The notes under the pieces were generated by a model. It saw only the letters and a program-made list of their open reading frames with translations, was not told the origin of the DNA and did no database searches. From Nymphalis io (Eukaryota > Arthropoda > Insecta > Lepidoptera > Nymphalidae): 64,000 nucleotides of DNA. Numbering within the stretch: position 1 is the first letter of the stretch; each line of letters begins with the position of its first letter. Of this stretch, positions 1 to 10,032 are shown one piece after another. The DNA lies in NCBI RefSeq assembly GCF_905147045.1, contig NC_065913.1, forward strand, positions 6,250,001 through 6,314,000, in the 5' to 3' direction. The position numbers and the translations under genes are program-made.

Positions 1-76
1 ATCGTAAGAACACCACATGGATACACATGTGGTGTTCTTACGATGTTTTCCTCAATCAGTATTGGAGCAGCGTGAA
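1..76. repeat. Hairpin inside a SINE family A remnant
   Basis: Bases 1-19 and 26-44 are perfect 19-bp inverted copies around a 6-base spacer. Bases 20-76 read like the minus strand of SINE A (ACACATGTGG, ACGATGTTTTCCT, then TTGGAGCAGCGTG) with internal losses. The fold-back was probably made by a local inversion within the SINE. The window edge cuts it, so more may lie to the left. Confidence 0.6.
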
Positions 77-79
77 AAT

Positions 80-262
80 TATTTTTTCTGTATTCATTTG
101 TTTTTAAATATCAATAATTAAATATATAGTACATGATAGTTACGAACTATGCAATTGAAGGATTTAATTATTTAGACATATCTTGCAAAAATTATCTTAA
201 AAAGAATTCAGGAGCAAGATCATTGGTTTAACGTGCTTTCCGAAACATGGGATTGTAAGAAA
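80..262 (+). repeat. Dispersed repeat J, left copy (inverted partner at 4150-4332)
   Basis: By eye about 80 percent of bases match the reverse complement of 4150-4332. Shared blocks include TTACGAACTATGC, GAAGGATTTAATTATTT and TTTAACGTGCTTTCCGAA. The two copies face each other about 3.9 kb apart, so they could be old terminal inverted repeats or two independent copies. No transposase was recognised between them. Confidence 0.6.
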
Positions 263-1232
263 AAAGGCATTTGCAGGGTATAGACTTCTATATAGTGGAT
301 ATTATTTTGCTAGAATTTAAAACTCTCGGTCCGTTATCGGATATCAAAGAAGTATTGAAAGTTTCTCGTTACTATAGTTTATCTAACTCAGTGTTAGCTA
401 TTGCAAAGTCTAATACTTTTAGCGCCAAAGGTGCTAAAAGGACTGTCTATTTCAGCGTTATTTTTAAGTAATAAATCAATTTTTTAAAAGCTTACGCTGA
501 TAAAATTTTACAACAACAACAACTTTGTTTTTTTTATATAAGACACATATTTATCTTGTCACTTGTTTAAAATTATGTTCATCAATAGCTCTTTAATTTT
601 GATTTTTTATAATAACCAAAAATATATTACGTATTTTGTATTTATTAATTATAATTAATTATATATATATTGAGATTTTATTAAAATAAGAAAGTATTTT
701 GGGCCAAGGTGAAAAGTATTTATCAAAAAAAAGCAAAAATGAAAAATCTCGAAACAATTAAAAACGTTCTTTATTTAAAATCCAGACTAACGAAGTTACG
801 AGAACTGTCCGTAATTACATTTTACAAGCTGTGGTTGACAACCCTAAGTTAGTTCGGAAATCAAAATGGCCGCTCCTGTCAATTACACTACGCCGCGCGC
901 CCAAAGGCCAAGAAAAGAATAAAAAAATAAGGGATAACGATGCTCCCGAGTGCATAGCGGCAGTATCGGTAAATGTCAAAAGGCCATGCTATTAAAGCGA
1001 GATGAAATCGATTTGGATCTCAGATGAGAGATTTTGTTAGAAGTGTTATTCGAACTGCGTAACAGTTGCTTATATCCCACTGTTGGGCAAAGGCAACCTA
1101 TTAAGAATAAAAATGTTGCAGAGCTTTTCTCAGGATAACATCCTTCTTATTATATGTAATATTACTGAATTAAATTTCTCGGGTAGCATAACAATAATTG
1201 TCAAATCAAACCGTCATCATTCTGACATCACG
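263..1232. other. AT-rich stretch, no gene recognised
   Basis: No convincing coding region. A GC-rich pocket lies near 866-915, and 1062-1097 (CCCACTGTTGGGC) is a scrap of minus-strand SINE A. The small open frames here have no recognisable motif. Confidence 0.5.
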
Positions 1233-1340
1233 CTGCCAACTGATTTCGAAACGATTCAACGATTCTTAGGTATTTCCGAAAAAAGATCCAAAATTGGCTA
1301 ATCATTTGCTTCCCGATTAGTAAACAGTCACAGATTTAAA
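1233..1340 (+). pseudogene. Possible Ty3/gypsy pol relic
   Basis: The frame starting at 1233 reads LPTDFETIQRFLG. After a one-base frame change near 1268 the next frame reads YFRKK and then IQNW. This resembles the place in Ty3/gypsy polymerases where reverse transcriptase passes to the tether region (family pattern: QRFLGL followed by YFRKFI). Nothing else of the element was found nearby and no LTR was seen. The match is short, so it may be chance. Confidence 0.3.
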
Positions 1341-1910
1341 TCATCGATGTTCGCCAAGTACTTCCTGATCTTAGAGCTGGAATATTATCAGCATGTTACG
1401 CTTCGCGTTATGCTTCTTAATGAAAAATACATTTACAGACATACTCTTTTGTCTGCTTAAGCTTAATGTTTATCTTTGTAGCATATTTCAATGTAATTTA
1501 CACATACATTGAAAGTGAACAATTTGATTTACACACACATTGAAACTTCACAATTACAACAACATCTAAAGCTCGACATACGTCTGTCAAACGTCAAAAC
1601 TGTTAAAGCTTTTAACCTAATAGCAACACAGACTTTTTAGGTTCCATAAAAAACAGGATATCCGCGTTTTTTTAACTAACGCATGAATGTGATAATTTGA
1701 AAGAACAATAGGGTGATAATAAAATGGTATAAGAATTTTTTTAAGCGATTTAAAAAAGGATGTTCTCAATTCATACGTATTTGTGTATGCTTGTATGTCC
1801 CCGATTTTTTTCAAAAGTATTTATCTGATTTGTTTTTCTTTATTAAATGCCAATTTTTTCAGTTAAGTTTTAAGTGAATAATATATTAAGATACCCTATC
1901 CCCTTTACCC
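1341..1910. other. AT-rich stretch, nothing recognised
   Basis: No open frame with recognisable motifs. A short direct repeat of the type ACACATTGAAA occurs near 1500-1545. Confidence 0.5.
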
Positions 1911-1959
1911 TGGGGGAGGCTTTCGTCCAGCTGTGGACGTCAAAAGGCTGAAAAAAAAA
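1911..1959 (+). mobile_element. RTE-type LINE 3' end fragment
   Basis: The sequence TGGGGGAGGCTTTCGTCCAG, then TGTGGACGTC and AAAAGGCTG followed by nine A, is a variant of the last codons and tail of the RTE element at 37883-41039 (there GGGGGAGGCCTTTGTCCAGC). It is a severely 5'-truncated copy of a related element that ends in poly(A) rather than (TGA)n. Confidence 0.6.
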
Positions 1960-2216
1960 TAAGATAGATCGGAAGTCGGTTCTTTTTTCTTTGAAAAACA
2001 ATACCTCGATAAGTGTAAGTAAATCAGTATTTTTCATTTTCTATTATACTTTATTATTTATTTTAGTTATAATAAGATATATTTACATAACGACGCAAAA
2101 AAATAAATAATGACACATATATCCAGTTAAGTTAAGTGATATTTGAAATGCTATTTTCTATTTATCTTTTTTTAAACAGAAACTACTTATGTAGAAAATA
2201 ATCAAGGTCATTTTTT

Positions 2217-2330
2217 ACGGCGCATGAGATAATTATAAACACAAATGAAGCACATGGAACTCAGCGGCTCTTGTCTAGGTTTGAACCTAAAATCTTAGTT
2301 TAAAATCTGCATATTCTAACCACTGTCTTA
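2217..2330 (-). mobile_element. SINE A fragment, degenerate
   Basis: GCATGAGATAATTATAAACA, then ACAAATGAAGCACATG, a degraded tRNA-like box B (GGTTTGAACC) and TCTAACCACTG follow the order of the minus-strand SINE A head. Confidence 0.5.
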
Positions 2331-2512
2331 TTTATTTTCTATTCTGTAATTAAGAAATATAAAATTAAAACAGATACACAATATGCCTTAGAACATAAAT
2401 TATTACTAATTAAATATATTATATATAAAAAAAAGACATAATTTTACGTGTGTTATCTAATCTGGGTCATATCTTCATTACGAGTTGATATCTTTAAATA
2501 AGTAAATGTCTC

Positions 2513-2605
2513 CTTTTGAAGAGAAGTATGAAGTTTGTTCCACGATGCTTATTTAATACGGGTTGGGATACACACAGGTTTTCTCCAGATGTATTCCTTC
2601 ATTAA
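2513..2605 (-). mobile_element. SINE A fragment, degenerate
   Basis: TTTTGAAGAGAAG, GTTTGTTCCACGATGCT, ACGGGTTGGGATACACAC and GATGTATTCCTTCA follow the middle part of the minus-strand SINE A with many substitutions. Confidence 0.5.
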
Positions 2606-2740
2606 TCAAGTTTAAAAGCAACAACTGTACATGTACATGTACACTTGTGTAAGTTTTCTTTTTTTTTAGCTTTACGTCACCACTCTAAAACGCGTGTAAG
2701 TTCCTATATAAGTAAAAATGTTGCAACCAAAAAAATTGTG

Positions 2741-2806
2741 TAGCTAACGCTTTTAATCCGGCTCATAAACATCTAGAGAATTCTTTGATGTTATTTATGA
2801 GAATGT
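2741..2806 (+). repeat. Short hairpin repeat, diverged copy 1
   Basis: Related to 11869-11942 and 14707-14780. It keeps TAGCTAA, CTCATAAACAT, TTCTTTGATG and TTTATGAGAATGT. The two arms CTCATAAA and TTTATGAG can pair. Confidence 0.5.
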
Positions 2807-3436
2807 AGCCAGTAGAAAAATTCTTAGCTAATTAATCTAAATGTAAACATATAAAACAATACCGTACTTACATTACAAATAAAACTAACGAGTTGAGTAA
2901 GCTATTTAACCTGAAGTGTTTTGTTCCGGATTTCGAACTTACTACCCTTTCATCTTGAATGTTGTAAATGTGTCGTTTGGCCGCTCGCCAAGCAACTACG
3001 AGTAACACTTCCACAAGGAAACCGAATTAGGTTCTTGTTGGAATCCGTTTGCTTAATTTAGATTCTATTTTTATACCGTACCCTTGTAGTGCAATTGTTT
3101 TCGTAAGACCATGGGGAATACTAATCGATATAGTATTAATATATGTACTACTATTAATAAATTTCATGTCATAATATTATTCATATCTACTTACTTTATT
3201 GGCAATCGTTAGGTAGCCTAGCAAATGGACCACCTGTTGGTAAGTGGCCTCCACCACCAATAATAAGCATTGAATTATAGGCCAATTATAGGCCTTGAAC
3301 AAAGCCCGATAAGTACCAAGTGAACTGAGGTTATTTTTCGAATATATGTCCCAAGATATTTACACCGAAATATCTAGTGACATATACTAGTACCGCGTGT
3401 TACGATAAATTTGTATGTACTATTAAAGTAACATAC
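2807..3436. other. AT-rich stretch with a SINE B tail scrap
   Basis: No gene recognised. Bases 3198-3260 (GGACCACCTG, TGGTAAGTGGCCTCCACC) are a degraded minus-strand SINE B 3' tail. Confidence 0.5.
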
Positions 3437-3727
3437 GGTAACAGCCTGTGAATGTCCCACTGCTGGGCTAAAGGCCTCCTCTCCTCTTTTTTTTAAGAGA
3501 AGGTTTAGAGCTTATTCCACCACGCTGCTCCAATGCGGGTTGGTGGAATACACATGTCAGATTTTCAGTGAAATTGGACACATGCAAGTTTCCTCACGAC
3601 GTTTTCCTTCACCGTAAAGCACGAGATGAATTATAATCACAAATTAAGCACATGAAAATTTAGTGGTGCATGCCCGGGTTTGAAATCACGATCATCGGTT
3701 AAGATTCACGCGTTATTACCACTGGGC
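3437..3727 (-). mobile_element. SINE A, near full length
   Basis: Plus-strand order is GTAACAGCCTG, TCCCACTGCTGGGC, the central CCACGCTGCTCCAATGCGGG, the GAGATGAATTATAA block, then the tRNA-like box B (CGGGTTTGAAATC) and head. The SINE therefore points left. An internal run of T near 3488 and the degraded box B show it is old. Confidence 0.85.
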
Positions 3728-4149
3728 AATTTTTTACCAAATCATGTACTATTACGATGTCTGTAACTGTGCGTCAGTCAAGCTCATGGATCACTTTTTA
3801 TCAGCGAGTCCATCATCAAAATACTACGTTGTGATCCTGTTGTTTTTTTATTTCTGTTATATTGTGCTAATGAAGACAGCATAGGTCAATAATTTTTATT
3901 TTTTATTTTATTTTATATTCACGCGATACTTAGTGAATGTGTACAATCGATATACATATCAGAAGTTATGTAAGCCACCATTTAATATGTATATTGTTAG
4001 TGTGCCTATTAAATAAATAAATAAATAGTGAGGATGTCCTGTCCGATTTTGGCCAAGGTCATTTTTACTAAATCCCACGTGATATTCGAACGATCGGATC
4101 GGACCAATTAAAAGTTATTCAGAAATAATCCGGAGTTTGCCAATTAGCA
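3728..4149. other. AT-rich stretch, (AAAT)n and a possible SINE C scrap
   Basis: No gene recognised. A short (AAAT)n run lies at 4009-4027. Bases 4104-4145 (ACCAATTAAAAGTTATT, then TCCGGAGTTTG) may be a degraded piece of SINE C. Confidence 0.4.
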
Positions 4150-4332
4150 GTTTTTACAATCCCATGATTCGGAAAGCACGTTAAACCTTGCTTCTGAATT
4201 ATTTCTGATGGGTTAAGATTATTTTTGCAAAATCTGTCCAAATAATTAAATCCTTCAATGGCATAGTTCGTAACCATCGAGTACATTTAATTAAATTTTT
4301 TATATTTAAAAACAAATGAAGACAGAATAAAC
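4150..4332 (-). repeat. Dispersed repeat J, right copy
   Basis: Inverted and diverged partner of 80-262, collinear over about 180 bases with small indels. See the first copy for shared blocks. Confidence 0.6.
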
Positions 4333-4490
4333 AATTATATAAAAATAATTCTAAGAACATACACGTTATTAGCCATCGAAGCGTTTTAATTAACTTATTT
4401 TAAATGTACGGACAGCCGGGTTAATTAATAATCTTGTTAATACCGGTTAATACCAGTTAATTAATATTTTAATAAGAGTATATTCAAATC

Positions 4491-4571
4491 TGCCTCATTG
4501 GTGCGATGGCTAGCTGTTACAGATCTCGAGATCGCGGGATCGAATCTCTGGTTGAGTAAAAGTTATAGGTT
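4491..4571 (+). mobile_element. SINE C-like tRNA-derived head
   Basis: CTGCCTCATTGGTGCGATGG is a box A-like head and GGGATCGAATCTC a box B-like motif, followed by AGTAAAAGTTATAGG as in family C. Only the head is left. Confidence 0.55.
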
Positions 4572-4708
4572 GTTTAAGTAAACAGTTAAAAAAATACGTA
4601 TTGAGTATTTCTTTGACACAGAAATATAAGAAGTAAATTGTTATAGTTAGACTCTTGTGCCTTGTATAGGCCGTTCTCGTTGCTGATTTTACGGTGTTTA
4701 AATAAATT

Positions 4709-4999
4709 TACTGGTGGTAGAGGTTTGTGCAAGCTCGTCTGGGTAGGTACCACCCACTCATTAGATATTCTACAGCAAAACATCAGTACTTGGCATTGTT
4801 GTGTTCCGGTTTGAAGGGTGTGTGAGCCAGTGTAATTACATTACATGGAACACAACATCGTAGTTCTCAAGGTTGGTGGCGCATTGGCGATGTAAACGAT
4901 AGTTAACATTTCTTACAATGCCAATGTCTATGGGTGTTGGTGACCACTTACCATCAGGTGGGCCATATGGTCGTAGCATGACCTATTCAATAAAATAAA
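4709..4999 (+). mobile_element. SINE B, near full length
   Basis: Starts at ACTGGTGGTAGAGGTTTGTG, passes GTGTTCCGGTTTGAAGGGTG and CAAGGTTGGTGGCGCATTGG, and ends GACCACTTACCATCAGGTGG plus an A-rich tail (AATAAAATAAAAAAAG). The tail matches the 3' end of the Jockey/CR1-group LINE at 13.1 kb. Confidence 0.85.
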
Positions 5000-5428
5000 A
5001 AAAGTTTGACTTTAAGTTGTAGATGTTTGTTTAATTAATGTAGAAATATGATAGTTTAGAAATTTTTTTAGGAAATCGATTTACTTACAATAGGTAGGTA
5101 GGCTGCCAGGCTGTCACAACTGTGTAACCATGGGCATTATATATATTTATCATTATTTACAGTCCTAAGTTACACTAGCTCACACACATAAAATTGGAAT
5201 ACAGAAATACTAAGTAATGCTGTTTGTCTGTAGAATACATTATGATCAGGACGGCTTCATCTGACAGTTTACGTAAAGTTATTAAAGATTGTTACAATAA
5301 TATTTAAATGTCAATGTATACTTGTATAATTTTGTAATGTAGTATCTTCGACGTAACTGCATATTTTTTATTTATTCATTTAAAAACTTTTTTGATCACC
5401 ACAATTTGTTGTGGGAACAAACGGCGGA

Positions 5429-5430
<2 letters not shown>
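5000..5430. other. AT-rich stretch, nothing recognised
   Basis: No open frame or repeat family recognised. Confidence 0.5.

Positions 5431-5485
<55 letters not shown>
5431..5485. repeat. (TA)n microsatellite
   Basis: About 27 uninterrupted TA units, then TATGTATATA. Confidence 0.95.
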
Positions 5486-5493
<8 letters not shown>

Positions 5494-5530
5494 TTGATTA
5501 CTAATTACCGCCTTCACGGATGCTGCTTAG

Positions 5531-5784
5531 CCTAAAAGTTGATTGGTAGAGAATGCCTTCAGGCATGTTGTGGGTTCGATTCCCACCCAGGACAGACATT
5601 TGTGTGCATGAACATGTCTGTTTGTCCTGAGTCTGGGTGTAATTATCTATATAAGTATTTACAAAGAAAAGTAGTATATGTAGTATATCAGTTGTCTGGT
5701 TTCCATAGCATAAGCTTATATATAAGCGTAATTTGGGATCAGATGGCCATGTGTGAAAAATGTCCCAGGATATTATTATTATAT
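5531..5784 (+). mobile_element. SINE D, near full length
   Basis: The tRNA-like head carries box B GGGTTCGATTCCCACCC. It is followed by the family-specific GTCTGTTTGTCCTGAGTCTG and TCAGTTGTCTGGTTTCCATA, and ends GTCCCAGGATATTATTATT. The box A region is diverged compared with the copies at 32.0 and 33.0 kb. Confidence 0.8.
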
Positions 5785-5821
5785 ATATATAAACATATGA
5801 ATGTATTATAAATGTCTAGAG

Positions 5822-5990
5822 AAAGAACTAGGAACTTTCTGAAAAAACATGTTCCCGGAGATGAGTCTTGAAAGTAAATTTAGAGGTAGCTTTCCTAACA
5901 TGTTCAGATACTTTGTTCCATAATCGGACAGCTTGAACGGAGTAAGAATTATAAACGAAACCAGAAGTATGAATAGGAACGGAAAGAATC
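5822..5990 (-). pseudogene. LINE reverse-transcriptase C-terminus relic
   Basis: Read on the minus strand from about 5985 to the stop near 5824, one frame contains HTSGFVYNSYSVQAVRLWNK, then a lysine-rich segment and THLREHVF before a stop. The pattern NSYSVQAVRLWN is the typical end of the Jockey/CR1-group ORF2 and is close to NSFSVQAVRLWNSLP in the relic at 34.7 kb. It is severely 5'-truncated and abuts SINE D. Confidence 0.6.
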
Positions 5991-6559
5991 GTTCAAATGC
6001 GTTTTATATACCGCTTATATTTGTCATTTTTTTTTATTAATTTTTTTCCCTCTTGTTATATATTAATCAATCGCTTAATAGTTTCTAGTTTTAGCACATG
6101 ATTTATTACGATATAGTTTATGTAACATCCGCTAGCAAACTTTACTAAATAAATAAAATAAAATAACGAGTAATGTAAAAATAAATAGTTTTAAAATTGC
6201 TTATTTTTTCATAAACAACAATCTAAGCATTTTCTATATAATAGCAACAAAGTAGACGAAAGCTGAAACTTCTAGAATTTTTATTTAAAAAAAAAAAACT
6301 TTAGTGAGGTTAAGGAGCAAAGTTTCCGTAATCGATGAAAACATCACTAAAGTTAGGTGTTTAAAGTTACTTGAGCAACTTAAGTAAGTTACCCGTCCAA
6401 CCTAACTTGCTTTTAGAATTGAATGAAACTAAGCACTCTGGACGTATAAAATTTTGTATATATATTTCTTTAGCTGAGATAAGATATTAAAGACGTAAAG
6501 GGAAAAGTTATATGTGAAGGTCTGGAATGGTAATATTTGGGGTTTATCGATACAGAATG
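5991..6559. other. AT-rich stretch, nothing recognised
   Basis: No gene. Low-complexity runs of T and A only. Confidence 0.5.
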
Positions 6560-6893
6560 CCTCCTTGGTTTAGTGGTTTGATGTAAGGCCGCAGACCCCT
6601 AAGGTCCTGGATTCAATTCCCAGGTCGGGCCACTAAAATTTTATTGGGTTTTTCTGTCAGAAAATTCGGAAAGCACGTGAAGCCGTTGGTACTGTGCCTG
6701 AACTCTTCAGCCTCCGGTTGTATCGGATTACCATCCCATCGGATTAGGAGGAGTTAGGGAATAGAGAGTGCACCTGTGTTTTCGCACACACTTGTGCACT
6801 ATAATATCTCCTGCGTAGTTGGCTAATCTCTCGAGATTGGCCGCCGTGGCTGAAATCGGTCAGGAGGACATTATTATTATTATTATTACCTAC
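6560..6893 (+). mobile_element. SINE C, full length
   Basis: The tRNA-derived head GCCTCCTTGGTTTAGTGG is followed by box B GGATTCAATTCCCAGGTCGG. The body includes GGAAAGCACGTGAAGCCGTT and GAATAGAGAGTGCACCTGTG. The 3' end is GGCCGCCGTGGCTGAAATCG and an (ATT)n tail. Confidence 0.85.
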
Positions 6894-7076
6894 ACAATAG
6901 ATATATACAGTTAAACAACACAATGGGTACAATATGAATTGTAAGCAAAAGAATTGGTCCAGCTTTGCACCAGTGATAATCCACTGATAGATAGATACGC
7001 AAAATTGGGTTAGAAGCGAAAGCAAATTAACGCTAAAAATCCACTTTCAGTTCTGACAAATAACCGACTCTTTTTT

Positions 7077-7145
7077 TTCACGCTGTGGAAATCTTCAGAA
7101 AGGTGCCTGGCTCCCATGGGAAGCGGGGTTATGTGGGATTAAAAA
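7077..7145 (-). mobile_element. Family F retroposon, degenerate copy
   Basis: CTCCCATGGGAAGCGGGG and TTATGTGGGATT echo CCCCCACGGGAACAGTGGGG and TATGTGGGACTC of the 33.8-kb copy in the same order and orientation. The element's own sense strand is the minus strand. Confidence 0.4.
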
Positions 7146-7408
7146 AAGCGACTTTACTTCAACCCGAAAATAATCTGCGAAAGAAAAGCGGGATTTTTTC
7201 GTATTAACATGACACAGTGAGTGTTAACCTCGCCGCGTTTCCGGAAACTTTCGTTTGATGTTCGAGCTGTGTCCGGATTTCGGGAGCTATAGCGGCGGTT
7301 AGCTTCCGGACAAACGGTGAAATCATGAAATTATTAAGGGTTAAATATATTATTAACAGTTCTATATTTTCATTCATTAAATAAAAAAAAAACAAATGTA
7401 TATACATA
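7146..7408. other. Moderately GC-rich unexplained stretch
   Basis: Bases 7225-7320 are GC-richer than the surroundings (CCGCGTTTCCGG, CCGGATTTCGGGAGC, GGCGGTTAGC). No motif or family was recognised. Confidence 0.4.
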
Positions 7409-7615
7409 CACACGTTATAATAAGTAAGTAATACACATTAACGTATTGCGACTGTTATTATTTTAACGGTCATTAGTTTTATTTACTTTGGATATCAATA
7501 TAAAAATATTAACTATTGTTAATATTTCTTACCGCATCAACGTCAATGGCCGCCCATTACCACATGGTGGCTACTTACCATCAGGTCATCCTCTTACGCA
7601 ATCACCTATCTTTAT
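7409..7615 (+). repeat. Repeat also found at 8550-8640, plus a SINE B 3' end
   Basis: CACGTTATAATAAGTAAGTA, then AACGGTCATTAGTTTTATTT and ACTTTGGATATCAA, recur at 8550-8640. From about 7515 it continues into a degraded SINE B 3' part (ATTTCTTACCGCATCAACGT, CTACTTACCATCAGGT). Confidence 0.55.
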
Positions 7616-7678
7616 TTCTTTAATTTTAAAAAGTCCTACAAACAAAAAATAGACTGCAATGAATCAAGTGTAATGTTC

Positions 7679-7894
7679 TTTTGAGGAGAAGGTTTGGAGC
7701 TTATTCAACCACGCTGCTCCAATGCGGGTTGGTAGAATACATGTGGGAGAATTTCAAAGAAATTAGACACATGGAGGTTTCTTCACGATGTTGCCTTCAC
7801 CGACACGAAATGAATTATAAACACAAATTAAGCACATGAAAATTCAGTGGTTCCACGATCATCGGTTAAGATTCACTTGTTCTGACCACTGGGA
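7679..7894 (-). mobile_element. SINE A, partial
   Basis: TTTTGAGGAGAAGGTTTGGA, CCACGCTGCTCCAATGCGGG and CACATGAAAATTCAGTGG follow the minus-strand order. The box B region is partly deleted, and the 3' tail beyond GAGGAGAAGG is missing. Confidence 0.8.
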
Positions 7895-8410
7895 CTTTAA
7901 TTTTTTTAAGCTATTTGAAGACTCATGTTCCAAGTTTCACATGATGAATATTTGAAACTGTAATCTTTCCTCGAAAAACTTAAGCAATTGTAGAATATGC
8001 AATGAAAGGGCGGCATGTCACTTACATACATATATAAAAAAATATATACCATTATCTTCGTAATTACCATTGAATAGTGACGAACTTACTGTTATCTTGT
8101 ATCGATAAAATCAAGCGTGTGATAGGTGTTCCAGGTCACTCACTGTAGTGATTCGCGACGATTGTTCTGTCAATAGGCAAAGAGAGCAGTGCAAATGTTA
8201 TCGTGATTGTAAGATACCTATACCTATTAGATATATATACATATATATATAGTCAAAAGGGCCGATTGGATAGAGCACGCTCGTTAGGAGGCTGAATTGT
8301 TCAAGCGTTTAATTTGCATTTCACGTCGTAACTTGTGACTGTGAAAGACAATATTGCAAGAAAATCTTGTAATATATAATGCGTATGTTAAAATTGTAAA
8401 CATTTTTTTT
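7895..8410. other. AT-rich stretch, possible tRNA-like scrap
   Basis: No gene. Bases 8258-8300 (GGGCCGATTGGATAGAGCAC, TAGGAGGCTG) look tRNA-like but cannot be assigned to a family. Confidence 0.4.
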
Positions 8411-8800
8411 AGTAAATTTACTTTGTGCAATCGTTTGGGTATTACACGCCTATCACATATTCTACTGCCAACCAGCAATTAGTAGTATTGTTGAGTTCCG
8501 GCTTGTGAGTGAGCCAACTACAGGCAAAAAAAATATTAAAAAACAAAATATACACACGCTATAATAAGAAAGTAATTTGGATTAACTCATTATTATTAAT
8601 AACGGTCATTAGTTTAGTTACTTTGGATATCAAACCAAATCAAATAATTCTTTATTCAAGTAGGCTTATAATGGCACTTTTGAATCGTCCCAAGATTGGT
8701 GGCGCATTGGCAATGAAAGAATATAAACATCAAATATGAACTATGCTAATATTTCTTACGGCATCAAAGTCAATGGGTGGTCATGACCTTCTTCATGACT
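8411..8800 (+). mobile_element. SINE B, split by another repeat at about 8528-8690
   Basis: The left part (CATATTCTACTGCC, GAGTTCCGGCTTGTGAGTGA, CTACAGGC) and right part (AAGATTGGTGGCGCATTGGC, ATTTCTTACGGCATC) are collinear SINE B halves. Between them sit the repeat shared with 7409-7500 and the first part of repeat G (TTTATTCAAGTAGGCTTATA, CACTTTTGAATCG). Confidence 0.6.
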
Positions 8801-8937
8801 AACCTTTAGGTGGCTTAAACGCCAGTCCACATACCTAATTTTGGAAATGTGTAAGCTACTGATATTTTAAACATTTTTAAATAGTTTCCATGCTATATTT
8901 ATATATTATGTAGTTAATGCATAATAATAATTCTTAC

Positions 8938-9003
8938 GGTATTCAGATCTAGATACCATGGGTTCAAATCCCAGGTCGGGTTAGTGAAAAGTTATTAGGT
9001 ATA
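8938..9003 (+). mobile_element. SINE C head, partial
   Basis: GGGTTCAAATCCCAGGTCGG is the box B of family C, followed by AAAAGTTATTAGG. The box A side is replaced by other sequence. Confidence 0.55.
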
Positions 9004-9890
9004 TAAAGTAATTATTAGTAGCTATTTTACAGAAACTGTTTACTCTTAATCATGTTTACAAAAACTTACGTACGTTTGTCGTTTAAAGGAGTCACGTGAA
9101 GTAGCTTCAGTATTGTTGTTTGACAGCGTAGTAAATAGTGTAATGGAGTAACCCAGTGTCTGGTCGCCTGCCAATAAAAGTGTCAATAAGCTCAACAACA
9201 CCCGACTGTTCCCAAATATTTTCCCGTCCGAAAAATCCGAGTCGCCAACATCGAACGTTGTAGCTGAAACGCTATAAATTTTTCACCTACACCGTTCTAT
9301 CGTTTACACTTAATAATTTTTTTTTTGTGAAACGAGATATTTTGCCCGGAAAGCAATAACGTAGGTCGTATTTTGCGCCATCGTTGTTAATTAGTTATCG
9401 ATAACAAAACTGTGAAGCGTGTGAATTTGATAACTTTTATAACAATAAAACTCTGCAGATAATATTGAAAATACTTAATAATAATTAATTTATTAGACGA
9501 GGTACATTATTCTATATATTTAATGGATTATAATTATTTACATTACGGCTTTAAATGTATACAAATAAAAATTTAAAATAATGTAAAACTCGTGACCGCG
9601 TGGAACGGTGGCAAGATCACTAGCAGCATTTCTCCTTCGAATCGCAATTCCGATCCTCTGGGCGAAAAATGAACCAGGAGAGCTGGTCACGAGTAAAGGT
9701 AATAAGAGGTGTTATATTTTTAATAAACATTTTTAGACTATCACTGAAAGGTGATGAAAAAAGAGTGGATTTTGTAGTAGCTGATCTTACGCATAATCTT
9801 TTAATATATATTATATTAGGTACCTTTTTTTTGTTTTTTTTTCGGCCCTTGCTCCTGTGACAGCGGACGTATGCCCTCCGCGCCCGGTTA
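9004..9890. other. Unassigned stretch
   Basis: No gene recognised. CTCGTGACC near 9588 and GGTCACGAG near 9684 form a short inverted repeat about 90 bases apart around a GC-richer segment. This could be the edge of an unrecognised small element. Confidence 0.4.
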
Positions 9891-10032
9891 CTTTTTTTTT
9901 TTATAGAATAGGAAGGCGGACGAGCATGTGGGCCACCTGATGGTAAGTGGTCACCAGCGCCCATAGACAATAAGGTTGTAAGAAATGTTAACCATCGCTT
10001 ACATCAACAATGCGCAACCAACCTTGGGAACT
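9891..10032 (-). mobile_element. SINE B, 3' part, split by LINE copy 1
   Basis: Starts with the poly(T) and GGAAGGCGGACGAGC tail and runs to CAACCTTGGGAACT, where the poly(T) tail of the LINE at 10033 begins. The remaining SINE half is at 11639-11746. Confidence 0.8.

Noticed and set aside
6560..6640. Possible tRNA genes in the SINE heads (also at 13.9, 22.2, 29.7, 32.0, 33.0 and 36.1 kb)
   Set aside because: Box A and box B are present, but the cloverleaf arms do not pair well and each head continues into a family-specific SINE body. They are tRNA-derived SINE promoters, not tRNA genes.
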